DNA of 44,289 nt. Origin: a virus. Position numbers and translations under genes: made by a program. The notes beneath the pieces are model-generated. The model saw only the letters and a list, made by a program, of their open reading frames with translations. It ran no database searches and was not told where the DNA came from. The stretch spans positions 1-44,289 of IMG/VR virus record IMGVR_UViG_3300048833_000078; one strand, given 5' to 3'. Of the stretch, positions 1 to 7,150 are shown one piece after another (the first letter of the stretch is position 1; every line of letters starts with the position of its first letter).

Positions 1-37
1 CGGTGCAGGTCATCTCGTGGGAGGCCGCGGCGCGGCC

Positions 38-520
38 ATGACGGGAATGCAGTCGTGGTGTCTGGCCCTTGCGCTGTCGTGTCATGCGGCCGTTGCCGGG
101 GCTGACGCCGCCTGCGACGCGTCGCGCATTGATCTGCGCGGACCCTCGGGCCGGGCGCAGTTCTCCGTTGAGGTGGTCGACACACCCGCCGAGCGCGCCC
201 GCGGTCTGATGTTTCGTGAGGACATGGCCCGATCGGCAGGCATGCTCTTTGTCTATGAGGCGCCGCAAGCGGCCGTCTTCTGGATGGAGAACACGCTGAT
301 CCCGCTCGACATGATCTTTGCCGATGCATCGGGCAGGGTGACGCATGTCCACTCTGATGCCCGCCCGCTTGATCGCACGCCGATCAATGGCGGTGAGGGG
401 GTGCAATTCGTGCTGGAGGTGAACGGCGGCCTTGCCACCCGCCTTGGAATCGGGCCGGGGGCCGAGATGCGGCACCCCGCAATTCCCTCGGACTCTGCCG
501 TCTGGCCTTGCACGCCCTAG
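38..520 (+). CDS. DUF192 family exported protein (host gene)
   Basis: About 160 aa. An N-terminal hydrophobic stretch (LALALSC followed by Ala-rich sequence) looks like a signal peptide, so the protein is probably periplasmic. The body has the DUF192 pattern: an RARGLMFRE motif, GMLFVY, then W-M-x-N-T-x-I-P-L-D-M-I-F and a C-terminal V-L-E-V-N-G-G. The biochemical role of DUF192 is unknown. An in-frame GTG lies at 17, but the ATG at 38 places the signal peptide at the extreme N-terminus and is preferred. It lies directly upstream of the tRNA-Pro gene and is host DNA, outside the prophage. Confidence 0.88.
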   Translation: MTGMQSWCLALALSCHAAVAGADAACDASRIDLRGPSGRAQFSVEVVDTPAERARGLMFREDMARSAGMLFVYEAPQAAVFWMENTLIPLDMIFADASGRVTHVHSDARPLDRTPINGGEGVQFVLEVNGGLATRLGIGPGAEMRHPAIPSDSAVWPCTP

Positions 521-598
521 AGCCCGGGAAAGGTTCATCGGCCTTTCTGCCGTTTGGGGCTTTTCAACGCGCCAACCTGCGGTTAGAGAGGCGCCAGT

Positions 599-675
599 CG
601 GGGCGTAGCGCAGCCTGGTAGCGCGACGGTTTTGGGTACCGTAGGTCGCGAGTTCGAATCCCGCCGCCCCGACCA
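599..675 (+). tRNA. tRNA-Pro(TGG)
   Basis: The 77-nt gene folds as a cloverleaf. The acceptor stem is CGGGGCG/CGCCCCG (599-605 with 665-671), the D stem GCGC/GCGC (608-611 with 621-624), and the anticodon stem ACGGT/ACCGT (626-630 with 638-642). The loop TTTGGGT carries anticodon TGG at 633-635. The T loop is TTCGAAT and CCA is encoded (673-675). The T stem has one A-C mismatch. This is the phage attachment site: its last 48 nt are now supplied by the phage copy, so the gene stays functional. Confidence 0.95.
628..675 (+). repeat. attL core: 48-bp direct repeat within the tRNA
   Basis: Bases 628-675 are identical to 44163-44210. Identity begins inside the anticodon stem, runs through the CCA end and stops abruptly on both sides (C627 versus T44162, A676 versus T44211). 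Such a repeat, with an integrase gene starting 17 bp inside, is the standard mark of integration into a tRNA 3' end by a tyrosine recombinase. Confidence 0.95.
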
Positions 676-691
676 ACACTTAGCTGAAAAT

Positions 692-1798
692 TCACTGCCC
701 AGTTTGCAGTTTGGTTTGCAACTTTGTTCGCGCTTCGGCCTCGCGAAGCTTCTTTCCAAGCTCGTCTGTCATGCTCGGTGACAGCGCGACGTACCTCTCG
801 ATGACCTCGGACGCATGCTTTATCGACCAGCCCATGTGGGTGGCAATCTCTCGCAGTTCAGCGCCTGCCTCGAATAGCCGCGTGGCAGCCGTTCCTCTGG
901 CATCGTAGAGGCGCAGCTCGGCCCGCATCTTGAGCTTGTCGCGCCAGGTGCTGACCGCATCTCCCAGATAGTTCTCGTCCTGATACTGCCGCCCGGCCTT
1001 ATTTGTGATGATGGCTGACTGCTTGGCTGGCGTCGTGTCGATCAGTTGCGCCATGCGCGGAGTAACCGGTATCGAAGCGACTCGGCGCTTCGCCTTGCCC
1101 TTGCTGGTCCAGATCACGATGCGGCGCCCGGTGGGCGTGGGGTGGATATGCTCGCGGCTCAGGCCGACAAGATCGCCTGGCCTGAGGCCCGTCTCAGTGG
1201 CGGCGATCAGGATTCGGGCGATGTGATCAGGCGCCCCGGCTTCGAATTGGGTGATTTCCTCAGGCGTCCAGAAAACTTCAGCCCGAGACGATTTGTAGAT
1301 GGATTTGATCTGCGTGAGGCGGTGGTGCATCAGCATCCCGCGATCCTGTGCCCATCCGACAATTCGTTGCAGGTGTCGCACCCGGTCATCACCTACCTTG
1401 CCGCCGATCGTGTCGCGCCAGTCCAACACCTGCTTGCGGATGCGTGGGTCATCGAAAGCTTTGGCGGGTGCATCACCAAACTTCTGGTCGATCCCGTTCT
1501 TTGGGTGATTGATCGACAGGCGCATGTCTGACTGCGTCCGTGGTGCAAGGCGGCTGAAATCCTGGCTGGACAGCCACGACAGGATCACCTCTCGGAACTT
1601 ACCCTTCGCGGACTGCCCTTTCGGGGCGGCCTCGGCCAGCGCGGCTATGTATTCGGCCGACCCGATCTTGATAGGGCTGTCGCTGCGCCAAAAGCATGGT
1701 GCCCCCTTACCGCGCCACGCATAGTGCAGCTCGACGACAGTGCCATCGGCCAGCGTCTTTCGGACCTTGTTGATGCCGGTCAGCTTAACTCTTGCCAA
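692..1798 (-). CDS. int: Phage integrase, tyrosine recombinase
   Basis: 368 aa. It should integrate and excise the prophage at the tRNA-Pro core. The N-terminal half is a likely core-binding domain. The catalytic half has Arg206 in ETGLRPGDL, Lys233 in the beta-hairpin, Arg301 in Y-D-A-R-G-T-A-A-T, Trp324 in HMGW and the nucleophile Tyr336 in IERYVAL. The His of the usual H-x-x-R box is Tyr298, a substitution seen in other tRNA integrases. The start is a TTG preceded by GGAG about 10 nt upstream and overlaps the upstream gene by 14 nt, which suggests translational coupling. It is the last gene of the leftward operon and abuts attL. Confidence 0.93.
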   Translation of the reverse strand: MARVKLTGINKVRKTLADGTVVELHYAWRGKGAPCFWRSDSPIKIGSAEYIAALAEAAPKGQSAKGKFREVILSWLSSQDFSRLAPRTQSDMRLSINHPKNGIDQKFGDAPAKAFDDPRIRKQVLDWRDTIGGKVGDDRVRHLQRIVGWAQDRGMLMHHRLTQIKSIYKSSRAEVFWTPEEITQFEAGAPDHIARILIAATETGLRPGDLVGLSREHIHPTPTGRRIVIWTSKGKAKRRVASIPVTPRMAQLIDTTPAKQSAIITNKAGRQYQDENYLGDAVSTWRDKLKMRAELRLYDARGTAATRLFEAGAELREIATHMGWSIKHASEVIERYVALSPSMTDELGKKLREAEARTKLQTKLQTGQ

Positions 1799-1964
1799 AC
1801 CACTTCTCCACTTCGTCCTCGACCGGCGGTGGCGCGGCCTTGCTTGGCAGAATACGAATTGCGCCCTCGCGCGTCACTTCGACAATCGCGTCGGGGTCGA
1901 TGCTCCGGGCTGCCCGCATGGCGCGGGCGATTTGGGCCTCAGTAAAGGTCGCGCGCCTGCCCAT
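1785..1964 (-). CDS. Small conserved phage-type protein (59 aa), unknown function
   Basis: 59 aa, read by hand. It begins MGRRATFTEAQIARAMRAAR, then has an acidic stretch and a strand pattern ending T-R-E-G-A-I-R-I-L-P. Short proteins with this F-T-E-A-x-I-x-R-A start and D/E-G-x-I-R end are common next to integrases in alphaproteobacterial mobile elements. An excisionase or directionality role is possible from position but is not shown by the sequence. The 3' end overlaps the integrase start by 14 nt. Confidence 0.75.
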   Translation of the reverse strand: MGRRATFTEAQIARAMRAARSIDPDAIVEVTREGAIRILPSKAAPPPVEDEVEKWFGKS

Positions 1965-1994
1965 GTCACCCCCTGCGCCTGATGGCTGCGGCTG

Positions 1995-2264
1995 TCATTC
2001 TGTGCCTCGCGATGCCCACATATTTTCATATGCCGCTCGGTCACGGCGCTTCTGCGCTTCGGCCTCCACCGCCTCCGTTATCATCGCCTGAACGATGGGC
2101 GATTGCGCGAGGGCCTCGCGGGTTTCTTCGATGTAGATATGGCGTGTGTCTGGCATCCGATCATGCCGGTGCATCCAGCCCCCCCTTGGACCGCGGTCGA
2201 TGTAAATCCGCAGAGGTGCGTCGGGCAGTATGCGTACCCTTCTTAGCGGCGGTGCGTCGGTCAT
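1995..2264 (-). CDS. Hypothetical phage protein (89 aa)
   Basis: 89 aa, no recognised domain. The N-terminal half is basic and strand-like (RRVRILPDAPLRIYIDRGPRGGW). The C-terminal half is a predicted charged helix rich in Glu, Ala and Arg (ITEAVEAEAQKRRDRAAYE). The start overlaps the preceding gene's stop (ATGA), so it is part of the leftward coupled operon. Confidence 0.7.
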   Translation of the reverse strand: MTDAPPLRRVRILPDAPLRIYIDRGPRGGWMHRHDRMPDTRHIYIEETREALAQSPIVQAMITEAVEAEAQKRRDRAAYENMWASRGTE

Positions 2265-2497
2265 ATCGCCTCCAGTCCGAGCGCAGAGCGCAGTGCATTC
2301 AGGTGATTGAGCTTGACATACCTCAGGACGTCTTCGCTGTTCCTCGTTGGAGGATCAGCGGCGACCGCCCTTGCTGCCATCTCGACCAGCTGCAGGCGCT
2401 TAAGCTCGGCCTCTGCCTTGGGTGGCGTTGCGCAGGCTGCGTCCCAAGCCTCCACTTTTGACACGGCCAATTCGCTTCCACAGTTCGGACAGGTCAT
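2261..2497 (-). CDS. Hypothetical protein with N-terminal CxxC knuckle (78 aa)
   Basis: 78 aa. It opens M-T-C-P-N-C-G-S-E, half of a zinc ribbon, but only one more cysteine (C in DAACATPP) is present, so a complete four-Cys site is not visible. The rest is predicted helical. It overlaps both neighbours by 4 nt. Function unknown. Confidence 0.7.
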   Translation of the reverse strand: MTCPNCGSELAVSKVEAWDAACATPPKAEAELKRLQLVEMAARAVAADPPTRNSEDVLRYVKLNHLNALRSALGLEAI

Positions 2498-2736
2498 AGT
2501 AGGTCCTCCCGTGAGGCCAACTCTTGGGTCTCTCGCACCACCGCCCGAAACTCGAACCTGAAATCTCCCAGCATGGTCAGCTCGCCAAGGTCACGCATCG
2601 TGACCTCCCGCTCTCCGCGTATCATCTGCCAAGATCTATCGTCCGGCTCGACGCGGGCTGTAATGTGGATCGTGGCGATCAGTCCCCGCACCTGAAGCTC
2701 AAACAGTTCGACAGTGGTTTCCTTGCTCAGGCTCAT
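2494..2736 (-). CDS. Hypothetical phage protein (80 aa)
   Basis: 80 aa, beginning MSLSKETTVELFELQ. The start at 2736 is chosen because it overlaps the upstream stop as ATGA, like most genes here; the open frame continues upstream but that extension is out-of-frame sequence of the neighbour. It is rich in Glu and Arg, with alternating hydrophobic residues suggesting a small beta-rich fold. No family recognised. Confidence 0.65.
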   Translation of the reverse strand: MSLSKETTVELFELQVRGLIATIHITARVEPDDRSWQMIRGEREVTMRDLGELTMLGDFRFEFRAVVRETQELASREDLL

Positions 2737-3119
2737 CACAGCACCTTCGCCAGCATCAGCTTCGCCGCGATCACCAGCCGTGGATAGGTGATCTTGGTCT
2801 CGTAGTGCCAAGTATCCGACCAGTAGGGGTGCACGTTGTCGATGTAATGCCCGTTGTAGAAGAGGACCGCATGCCCGCCGCCGTTGAACCGGGTATAGAT
2901 GATCTGGGCATCGCCACGCCACAGGGCCTGCTTGGCGGCCTTCTTGCTGCCCAAGGTCGCGGCAAGGGTGGTCAGTGCGAAATCCTCGCAGTCGCCGATG
3001 ATCTTGTCTGTCTTTGGGTCAATGATCACCCATTTGTCGATCTTGCTGTCGCGGCGGTACTTGAAGCGGGCGCGCATGAGTTCTGCAGCGTCTCGCATGG
3101 CTGGGGTGATGTCTGTCAT
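2736..3119 (-). CDS. Transglutaminase-like cysteine protease fold protein (BTLCP/DUF920-like)
   Basis: 127 aa. It has the triad pattern of bacterial transglutaminase-like cysteine proteinases: Cys in I-G-D-C-E-D-F-A-L, His in G-G-G-H-A-V-L-F and Asp in Y-I-D-N-V-H-P-Y. It is a minimal form without signal peptide, so it should act in the cytoplasm, be carried in the particle or be released at lysis. The substrate is unknown. The start at 3119 overlaps the upstream methyltransferase stop by ATGA. A catalytic role is inferred from the intact triad only. Confidence 0.72.
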   Translation of the reverse strand: MTDITPAMRDAAELMRARFKYRRDSKIDKWVIIDPKTDKIIGDCEDFALTTLAATLGSKKAAKQALWRGDAQIIYTRFNGGGHAVLFYNGHYIDNVHPYWSDTWHYETKITYPRLVIAAKLMLAKVL

Positions 3120-5344
3120 GCTGCACCTCTGATCTGTTCGACGGCTAGATGGCCGCAGTTGGCCCGCACCAGCGCCTCGGCCAGTGGTGGGCAAACGCTG
3201 TTGCCGCAGCAGCTCACCTGGACGTGGCCGGGGAAGGGGTTCCATTTCGGGTGGTCGGTATCGGTGCCCGTCCAGACGCCTTCGATCACATAGTCAGGCG
3301 GGAAGCCCTGGGCGTTGAACAGCTCGCGCGGGGTCAGCATCCGCATGCCTATATCGACCACCACGAAATCCTGCCCGTCGATCGAGAGCGTGACATACTC
3401 GCCGCCATCCCAAGCACCATGGGCGCGCAGGAACTCGGCCACCTCGCGGGCCCGGTCGTGATGCTCGGGGCCGAACGGCGGGGCGGCCAGATCGGCCTGA
3501 ATGTGCCCCATGCGGTCTTTGACCGTGATCGTGTGGCAGGGCTCATCAGACCGTGCGCCGTCGCCAGTGCCGTAGTATTTGGCGAAGAATGCGGCGATAG
3601 GCGTCTGATGGCTGCCGCTGCCGGTCACAGTGCTGATCGGCTCGCGTGCATCGCGCCCGTTGTGTGCCTCCATGCGCGGCCCGCCGTTCTGCTGGGCGAG
3701 GAAGGCGGCAACAGGGTACTGCCGCACGCCGCTTGCGACCACTGTATTAAGGGGCGCCTCGATGTCCAGCGCGCGCGGCTGCTGGCCTTGGCGTTCGCCA
3801 TTGCCGATGTGAACCATGGTCGCGGCGATCAGGCTGTTCTGATCCTTGCGGCTGGCGCAGATGGTGTGATGCGGATCAGACGCGGGTCGGTTGCCGCCGC
3901 CCTGCTGGGCATAGGTCAGGACAGGGGCGATGAGTGTCAGCCCTGCGCCGCCAGCGGTGACGGTGTGGGTCGGTTCGTCAGCGCCCTGCCAAGGCTTCTG
4001 GCTGTTACGCATCGTTGCCAGGAACGGGGAAAGAACCGCATGCTGGATGCCACCCACGGTCACAGTGCCAAGCGGATCCGTGAGCGGGTATTCCCGCCGC
4101 CCACCGCTGTAGCCGTGGGCAATGCTGGCGAGGTAGGGTGTCAGCAGCCCGAGGGGCATCGCGCCGCCCGGCTTCTTGATCCAGCTGTTCGCCGTGACGG
4201 TAGGCATCGGGTCGCACAGGTCAGCACCGGTAGCGCCGCCGTTGAAGCGTGTGATGCTGGCCGCAACCATGCAGGCATCGGCCTTTGCCGTGACCGTGGC
4301 GAAAGGTTCATCCCCGCCACGCGGGCGGCTCTGACCGGCCCGGCCACCGCATCCAACGATGCTTGGCACCACCACCGCCTTTTCGCCGCGGTGCGCTGCC
4401 GTGATGGTGCGGAAGGGCTCTGCTGCGTCCTCCATCCGCCCGCCGTGGGTCAGGTTCACGATGAACGGCCGATCCGCCTCGAGCACATAGCGCTTCATGC
4501 CGCGCGCCACCCGGGCCAGCGTATTGTCTGCCAGCGGGCGCTGTGCGCGCAGGCCGTGCTTGGCCATGATCTGTGGCGCGGTGTCGAAGATCGAGGGGCA
4601 GGGCAATGACCAGTCGATGCACTCTGCGGCGGTTCGCCAAGGCAGCAGTTTGCCCGCGCGAACCTCTGGCGAATCCGGGGCGCCGTGGGTGGGCTTCGGC
4701 CAGACGATGCGCTGCCTGTCAAAGCGCACCACGACGAACAGGCGCTTGCGGATCGTCGGCGCGCCATAGTCGCAGGCGCGCAGCTCGCGCATCTCGATCT
4801 TTCCGCCCAGTTTGCGCAGGGCCTTGCACCATGCCTGGAACGTCTCACCCGAGCGCGCCGGATCCGGCATCAGGCCTCTGTCGGTTTCGATCAGCGGGCC
4901 CCACGTCTTGAACTCTTCGACGTTCTCCAGAAGCACCACGTCAACGCGGCCGCCAGACTTCTGAATGCGCTCGATCCAGCCGGGGATGATCCAAGCCAGA
5001 TCGCGGATGTTGCGCTTTACCGGCGCGCCACCCTTGGCCTTGCTAAAATGCTTGCAGTCCGGGCTGAACCACATCAGTCCGATGTGTCGCCCGTGCATGT
5101 GGTGCAGCGGGTCGACCCGATAGACATTCTCGGAAAGGTGCAGCGTATCGGGGTGGTTCGCGGCATGCAGGGCCAGCGCGGATTCGCTGTGGTTGATGGC
5201 GATATCGGGGCCACGGCCAAGCGCAAGTTCGATCCCGGTCGATGCGCCACCGCCTCCGGCAAAGCTGTCAACGATCAGCGGGCGCGGATCGATCGTCGCG
5301 ACTTGCGCGGCGGGCATCGGGAAAAGGGTCAGGCTGTCAAACAT
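3116..5344 (-). CDS. DNA (cytosine-5)-methyltransferase, long form with repeat-built target domain
   Basis: 742 aa, nearly twice the usual length. SAM-binding motif I is FAGGGG (28-33). The catalytic Cys97 lies in S-P-D-C (motif IV, usually P-C). Motif VI is L-E-N-V (139-142), motif VIII is RKRLFVV (199-205), and motifs IX/X lie near F-N-A-Q-G-F-P-P (677-684) and G-N-S-V-C-P-P (714-720). Between residues 309 and 610 are nine degenerate 32-45-aa units, each opening with [DE]-P-x-x-T-[VI]-T. The enzyme probably protects phage DNA from host restriction or changes the methylation pattern. No cognate endonuclease is encoded nearby, so it looks like an orphan methylase. Confidence 0.92.
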   Translation of the reverse strand: MFDSLTLFPMPAAQVATIDPRPLIVDSFAGGGGASTGIELALGRGPDIAINHSESALALHAANHPDTLHLSENVYRVDPLHHMHGRHIGLMWFSPDCKHFSKAKGGAPVKRNIRDLAWIIPGWIERIQKSGGRVDVVLLENVEEFKTWGPLIETDRGLMPDPARSGETFQAWCKALRKLGGKIEMRELRACDYGAPTIRKRLFVVVRFDRQRIVWPKPTHGAPDSPEVRAGKLLPWRTAAECIDWSLPCPSIFDTAPQIMAKHGLRAQRPLADNTLARVARGMKRYVLEADRPFIVNLTHGGRMEDAAEPFRTITAAHRGEKAVVVPSIVGCGGRAGQSRPRGGDEPFATVTAKADACMVAASITRFNGGATGADLCDPMPTVTANSWIKKPGGAMPLGLLTPYLASIAHGYSGGRREYPLTDPLGTVTVGGIQHAVLSPFLATMRNSQKPWQGADEPTHTVTAGGAGLTLIAPVLTYAQQGGGNRPASDPHHTICASRKDQNSLIAATMVHIGNGERQGQQPRALDIEAPLNTVVASGVRQYPVAAFLAQQNGGPRMEAHNGRDAREPISTVTGSGSHQTPIAAFFAKYYGTGDGARSDEPCHTITVKDRMGHIQADLAAPPFGPEHHDRAREVAEFLRAHGAWDGGEYVTLSIDGQDFVVVDIGMRMLTPRELFNAQGFPPDYVIEGVWTGTDTDHPKWNPFPGHVQVSCCGNSVCPPLAEALVRANCGHLAVEQIRGAA

Positions 5345-5540
5345 TCGTGGGATGCTCCCTGAAGCAAAAGCGCCCGGCCGACGAAAGCGTGGCTGTGCCC
5401 TTGGTTCGGTGGATCAGCCCTTTCCGGTCCAGTTCGTCCGCTGCCTTGATGCGACCTTTCGTTTTGGCCGATCCGGCGGTGTGGATTTCGGTCAGCAGGG
5501 CGCGCGCGGCGGGGGTGAGAATGTGGTCGCGCTCACCCAT
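5337..5540 (-). CDS. Small wHTH-like protein (67 aa)
   Basis: 67 aa, beginning MGERDHILTPAARALLTE. The order of helices followed by A-A-D-E-L-D-R-K-G-L-I-x-R and T-x-x-G-T-A-T-L-S-S-A-G-R resembles a winged-helix unit (recognition helix plus wing). The start at 5540 is chosen for its 8-nt overlap with the preceding gene. It may regulate phage genes or be a structural remnant; no direct evidence of DNA binding. Confidence 0.62.
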   Translation of the reverse strand: MGERDHILTPAARALLTEIHTAGSAKTKGRIKAADELDRKGLIHRTKGTATLSSAGRFCFREHPTNV

Positions 5541-5832
5541 GCTTGGCCTCCAACACCTGCGCCACGGCTTCAACCGCATGCACCACGGTCAGGCGCAGGT
5601 CTGCGGGATAGGCGGGAAGTGTCCCGCGGTTGGCGTGATAGGTCTTGGCGCGGCGGTCATAGCGCAGGCGACCGGGATGCAGCGCGTCATACATGCGGAT
5701 GTCGCGCACGGCTTGGCCTACGCCGAGGCCGAAAGCCGCGATGATGTCTGCCCGGTTCAGCCTGCCTGCACCCACAAGGCGGGCGTCGATCCAGATCATG
5801 CGGGTCTGCTGGGCGTACGTCAGGTCAGACAT
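5533..5832 (-). CDS. wHTH-type phage protein (99 aa), possible DNA-binding
   Basis: 99 aa. Residues 12-60 (R-x-x-W-I-D, R-L-N-R-A-D-I-I-A-A-F-G-L-G-V-G-Q-A, then D-I-R-M-Y-D, L-R-Y-D and Y-H-A) match the N-terminal winged-helix layout seen in WYL-type regulators, where an A-F-G-[IV]-S helix is followed by D-[IL]-R-x-Y. The WYL domain itself is absent, so it is a stand-alone DNA-binding-like module. It overlaps both neighbours. Confidence 0.68.
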   Translation of the reverse strand: MSDLTYAQQTRMIWIDARLVGAGRLNRADIIAAFGLGVGQAVRDIRMYDALHPGRLRYDRRAKTYHANRGTLPAYPADLRLTVVHAVEAVAQVLEAKHG

Positions 5833-6163
5833 TGCGCACCGCCGACTGATCAGTATCCTGTAGATCCCCGGTCGCGGCGGGAATTACCGGCGCCGCGCTT
5901 GCAGGTTGCTCGTTCGACGTCCGCGCCTGCCGGGGATTTCCATGCCGCCCCCCATAGGTCTGCGCTTCGGTCACGTTCCCATCATTCGGGCACAGCGCCT
6001 GATGCTCATCGCCAAGCTTGCGGAAGCACTCTTCGCAGGTGTCCCAAAACGCTGGTGGATCATCCGGCAGCCGCCCGACGATCCGACGCACCTGCGCTGG
6101 TGTGCCCTGGATGGCGTGATAGGGGCTGACGTGGTGGGTGATGATGCGGTCAGGGGAGGTCAT
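5825..6163 (-). CDS. Hypothetical protein with CxxC (112 aa)
   Basis: 112 aa. The N-terminal 70 residues are compact, with D-T-C-E-E-C-F-R-K and a further C-P-N-D-G, a possible zinc site of three Cys plus a His. The C-terminal 40 residues are polar, Ala/Pro-rich and probably disordered. It overlaps the downstream gene by 8 nt and the upstream MazG-like gene by ATGA. No function assigned. Confidence 0.6.
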   Translation of the reverse strand: MTSPDRIITHHVSPYHAIQGTPAQVRRIVGRLPDDPPAFWDTCEECFRKLGDEHQALCPNDGNVTEAQTYGGRHGNPRQARTSNEQPASAAPVIPAATGDLQDTDQSAVRNV

Positions 6164-6462
6164 GACGCATCTCCGCCGATCGCAGGCAGCCCATGCACCT
6201 GATCGCCCTCAATCCAGAGGCGCAGCATCATCGCCAGAACTTGGCGCATCTCGCTCACCACGGCCTCGCGTGTCTCGCGGCCCTCGGCGTGGTGGATTGC
6301 CGCTTTCACGACCTCACCAGCTTCCTCGGCGAATTTGCTGATGACATAGTTCGGCTGCGGAAACTTGATCATGGCCTTTTCGGCCTCTGCCATCGCCTCG
6401 ACGACAAGGACGGCGAAGTCGGCCGGCAGTTGCGTGGCCTTGCGGGGTTCTGCTGCCATCAT
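6160..6462 (-). CDS. MazG-like nucleotide pyrophosphohydrolase-fold protein
   Basis: 100 aa. Residues about 36-75 (K-F-A-E-E-A-G-E-V-V-K-A followed by E-A-V-V-S-E-M-R-Q-V-L-A-M-M-L-R-L) match the all-alpha NTP pyrophosphatase core with its E-E-x-x-E metal motif. The second acidic motif is S-E-M-R-Q rather than E-x-x-D, so activity may be reduced. Family members hydrolyse NTPs or dNTPs to NMP and PPi, or limit (p)ppGpp levels; a phage could use it to keep the cell metabolically active. The start at 6462 is preferred because it overlaps the upstream stop as ATGA. Confidence 0.72.
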   Translation of the reverse strand: MMAAEPRKATQLPADFAVLVVEAMAEAEKAMIKFPQPNYVISKFAEEAGEVVKAAIHHAEGRETREAVVSEMRQVLAMMLRLWIEGDQVHGLPAIGGDAS

Positions 6463-6626
6463 CTCGTGCACTCCCATTGCGCTGTGCTGGGCCATTGGCG
6501 GGGCTCGATCTCCGGCTGCGCGAAGACCACGACGAAAATCAGCAGGGCCGCACACAGCAGCGCGGCGGGCAGGGCGTAGCTGCCGGGGTCTCCGATCGGG
6601 AGTTGGGGCTTGCCTGGGTCGGACAT
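6459..6626 (-). CDS. Small single-TM membrane protein (55 aa)
   Basis: 55 aa, beginning MSDPGKPQLPIGDPGSYALP. One strongly hydrophobic segment (residues about 17-36, A-L-L-C-A-A-L-L-I-F-V-V-V-F) follows. GGAG lies 8 nt before the ATG at 6626. The short Pro-rich N-terminus and charged C-terminus suggest an inner-membrane phage protein, with superinfection-related or regulatory roles possible but unproven. Confidence 0.65.
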   Translation of the reverse strand: MSDPGKPQLPIGDPGSYALPAALLCAALLIFVVVFAQPEIEPRQWPSTAQWECTR

Positions 6627-6685
6627 GGCGATGGTCTCCAGTGGCGCTCTGGATGACGGCCCCGTGGGGGCCGCGCACCGGAACG

Positions 6686-6886
6686 TCACGCCGCGCAGGA
6701 CTTTTCCTCGGTGGGATATGGTGCGCCTTCTCCAGTCACGCTGATCGCAAGCTCCCCGCCCGAAAGGGACATCTTGCGGGTGTCTGCGAAGGCAAAGGTC
6801 ACCATGCGAAGTGCCTCTTGCTTTGCACGCACCAGCTGCTCTTCGCTTTCGCCTGCCTCGCGTGTGACGTTGATCTTGATCTTCAT
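6686..6886 (-). CDS. Hypothetical protein (66 aa)
   Basis: 66 aa, beginning MKIKINVTREAGESEEQL. The pattern is a short strand, then a charged helix (E-E-Q-L-V-R-A-K-Q-E-A-L-R), then two strands. Starts at 6898 and 6886 are both in frame; 6886 has GGAG 8 nt upstream and is preferred. No recognised family. Confidence 0.62.
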   Translation of the reverse strand: MKIKINVTREAGESEEQLVRAKQEALRMVTFAFADTRKMSLSGGELAISVTGEGAPYPTEEKSCAA

Positions 6887-6926
6887 GGGGTTCTCCATTG
6901 TCTGCCCGGTGCCGCCGGGCACGGGT

Positions 6927-7082
6927 TCACGCCGCCTTGCTCTTGTCGCTGGTCAGCTGGGTGACGGCGTTGATGGCATCGCCCACGGTGCGGATGCTCT
7001 CGGCGATCTCGTCCGTGATCTCGATGCCGAACTCTTCCTCGAGCGTCATCACGACCTCGATCGTGTCGGGGATGTCGGACAT
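6927..7082 (-). CDS. Acyl carrier protein-like fragment lacking the phosphopantetheine serine
   Basis: 51 aa. After M-S-D-I-P the sequence D-T-I-E-V-V-M-T-L-E-E-E-F-G-I-E-I runs into a T-V-G-D-A-I helix, matching helix II to helix IV of bacterial AcpP. The family's D-S-L motif, whose serine carries 4'-phosphopantetheine, aligns with D-I-P, and helix I is absent. The product is about 26 residues short of a normal ACP. The gene looks like an acpP with an in-frame internal deletion. AGGAA lies 8 nt before the ATG at 7082 and no ACP-like sequence lies upstream. It cannot carry an acyl chain in the usual way, so a binding or decoy role, or a decaying gene, are the options. Confidence 0.75.
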   Translation of the reverse strand: MSDIPDTIEVVMTLEEEFGIEITDEIAESIRTVGDAINAVTQLTSDKSKAA

Positions 7083-7150
7083 GGGGTTGTTCCTGCGGTG
7101 GAAGGTTGCGACCGGGCGCGCCCGCCCGATCAATGCGCATGGGAATGGGA

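Noticed and set aside
1784-1796. GCTTAACTCTTGC shared with 18593-18605
   Set aside because: A 13-bp match is expected by chance in a window this size, and here it lies at the integrase start codon.
3149-4609. 486-aa plus-strand open frame inside the methyltransferase gene
   Set aside because: Antisense shadow typical of high-GC coding DNA; the minus strand has all C5 methyltransferase motifs.
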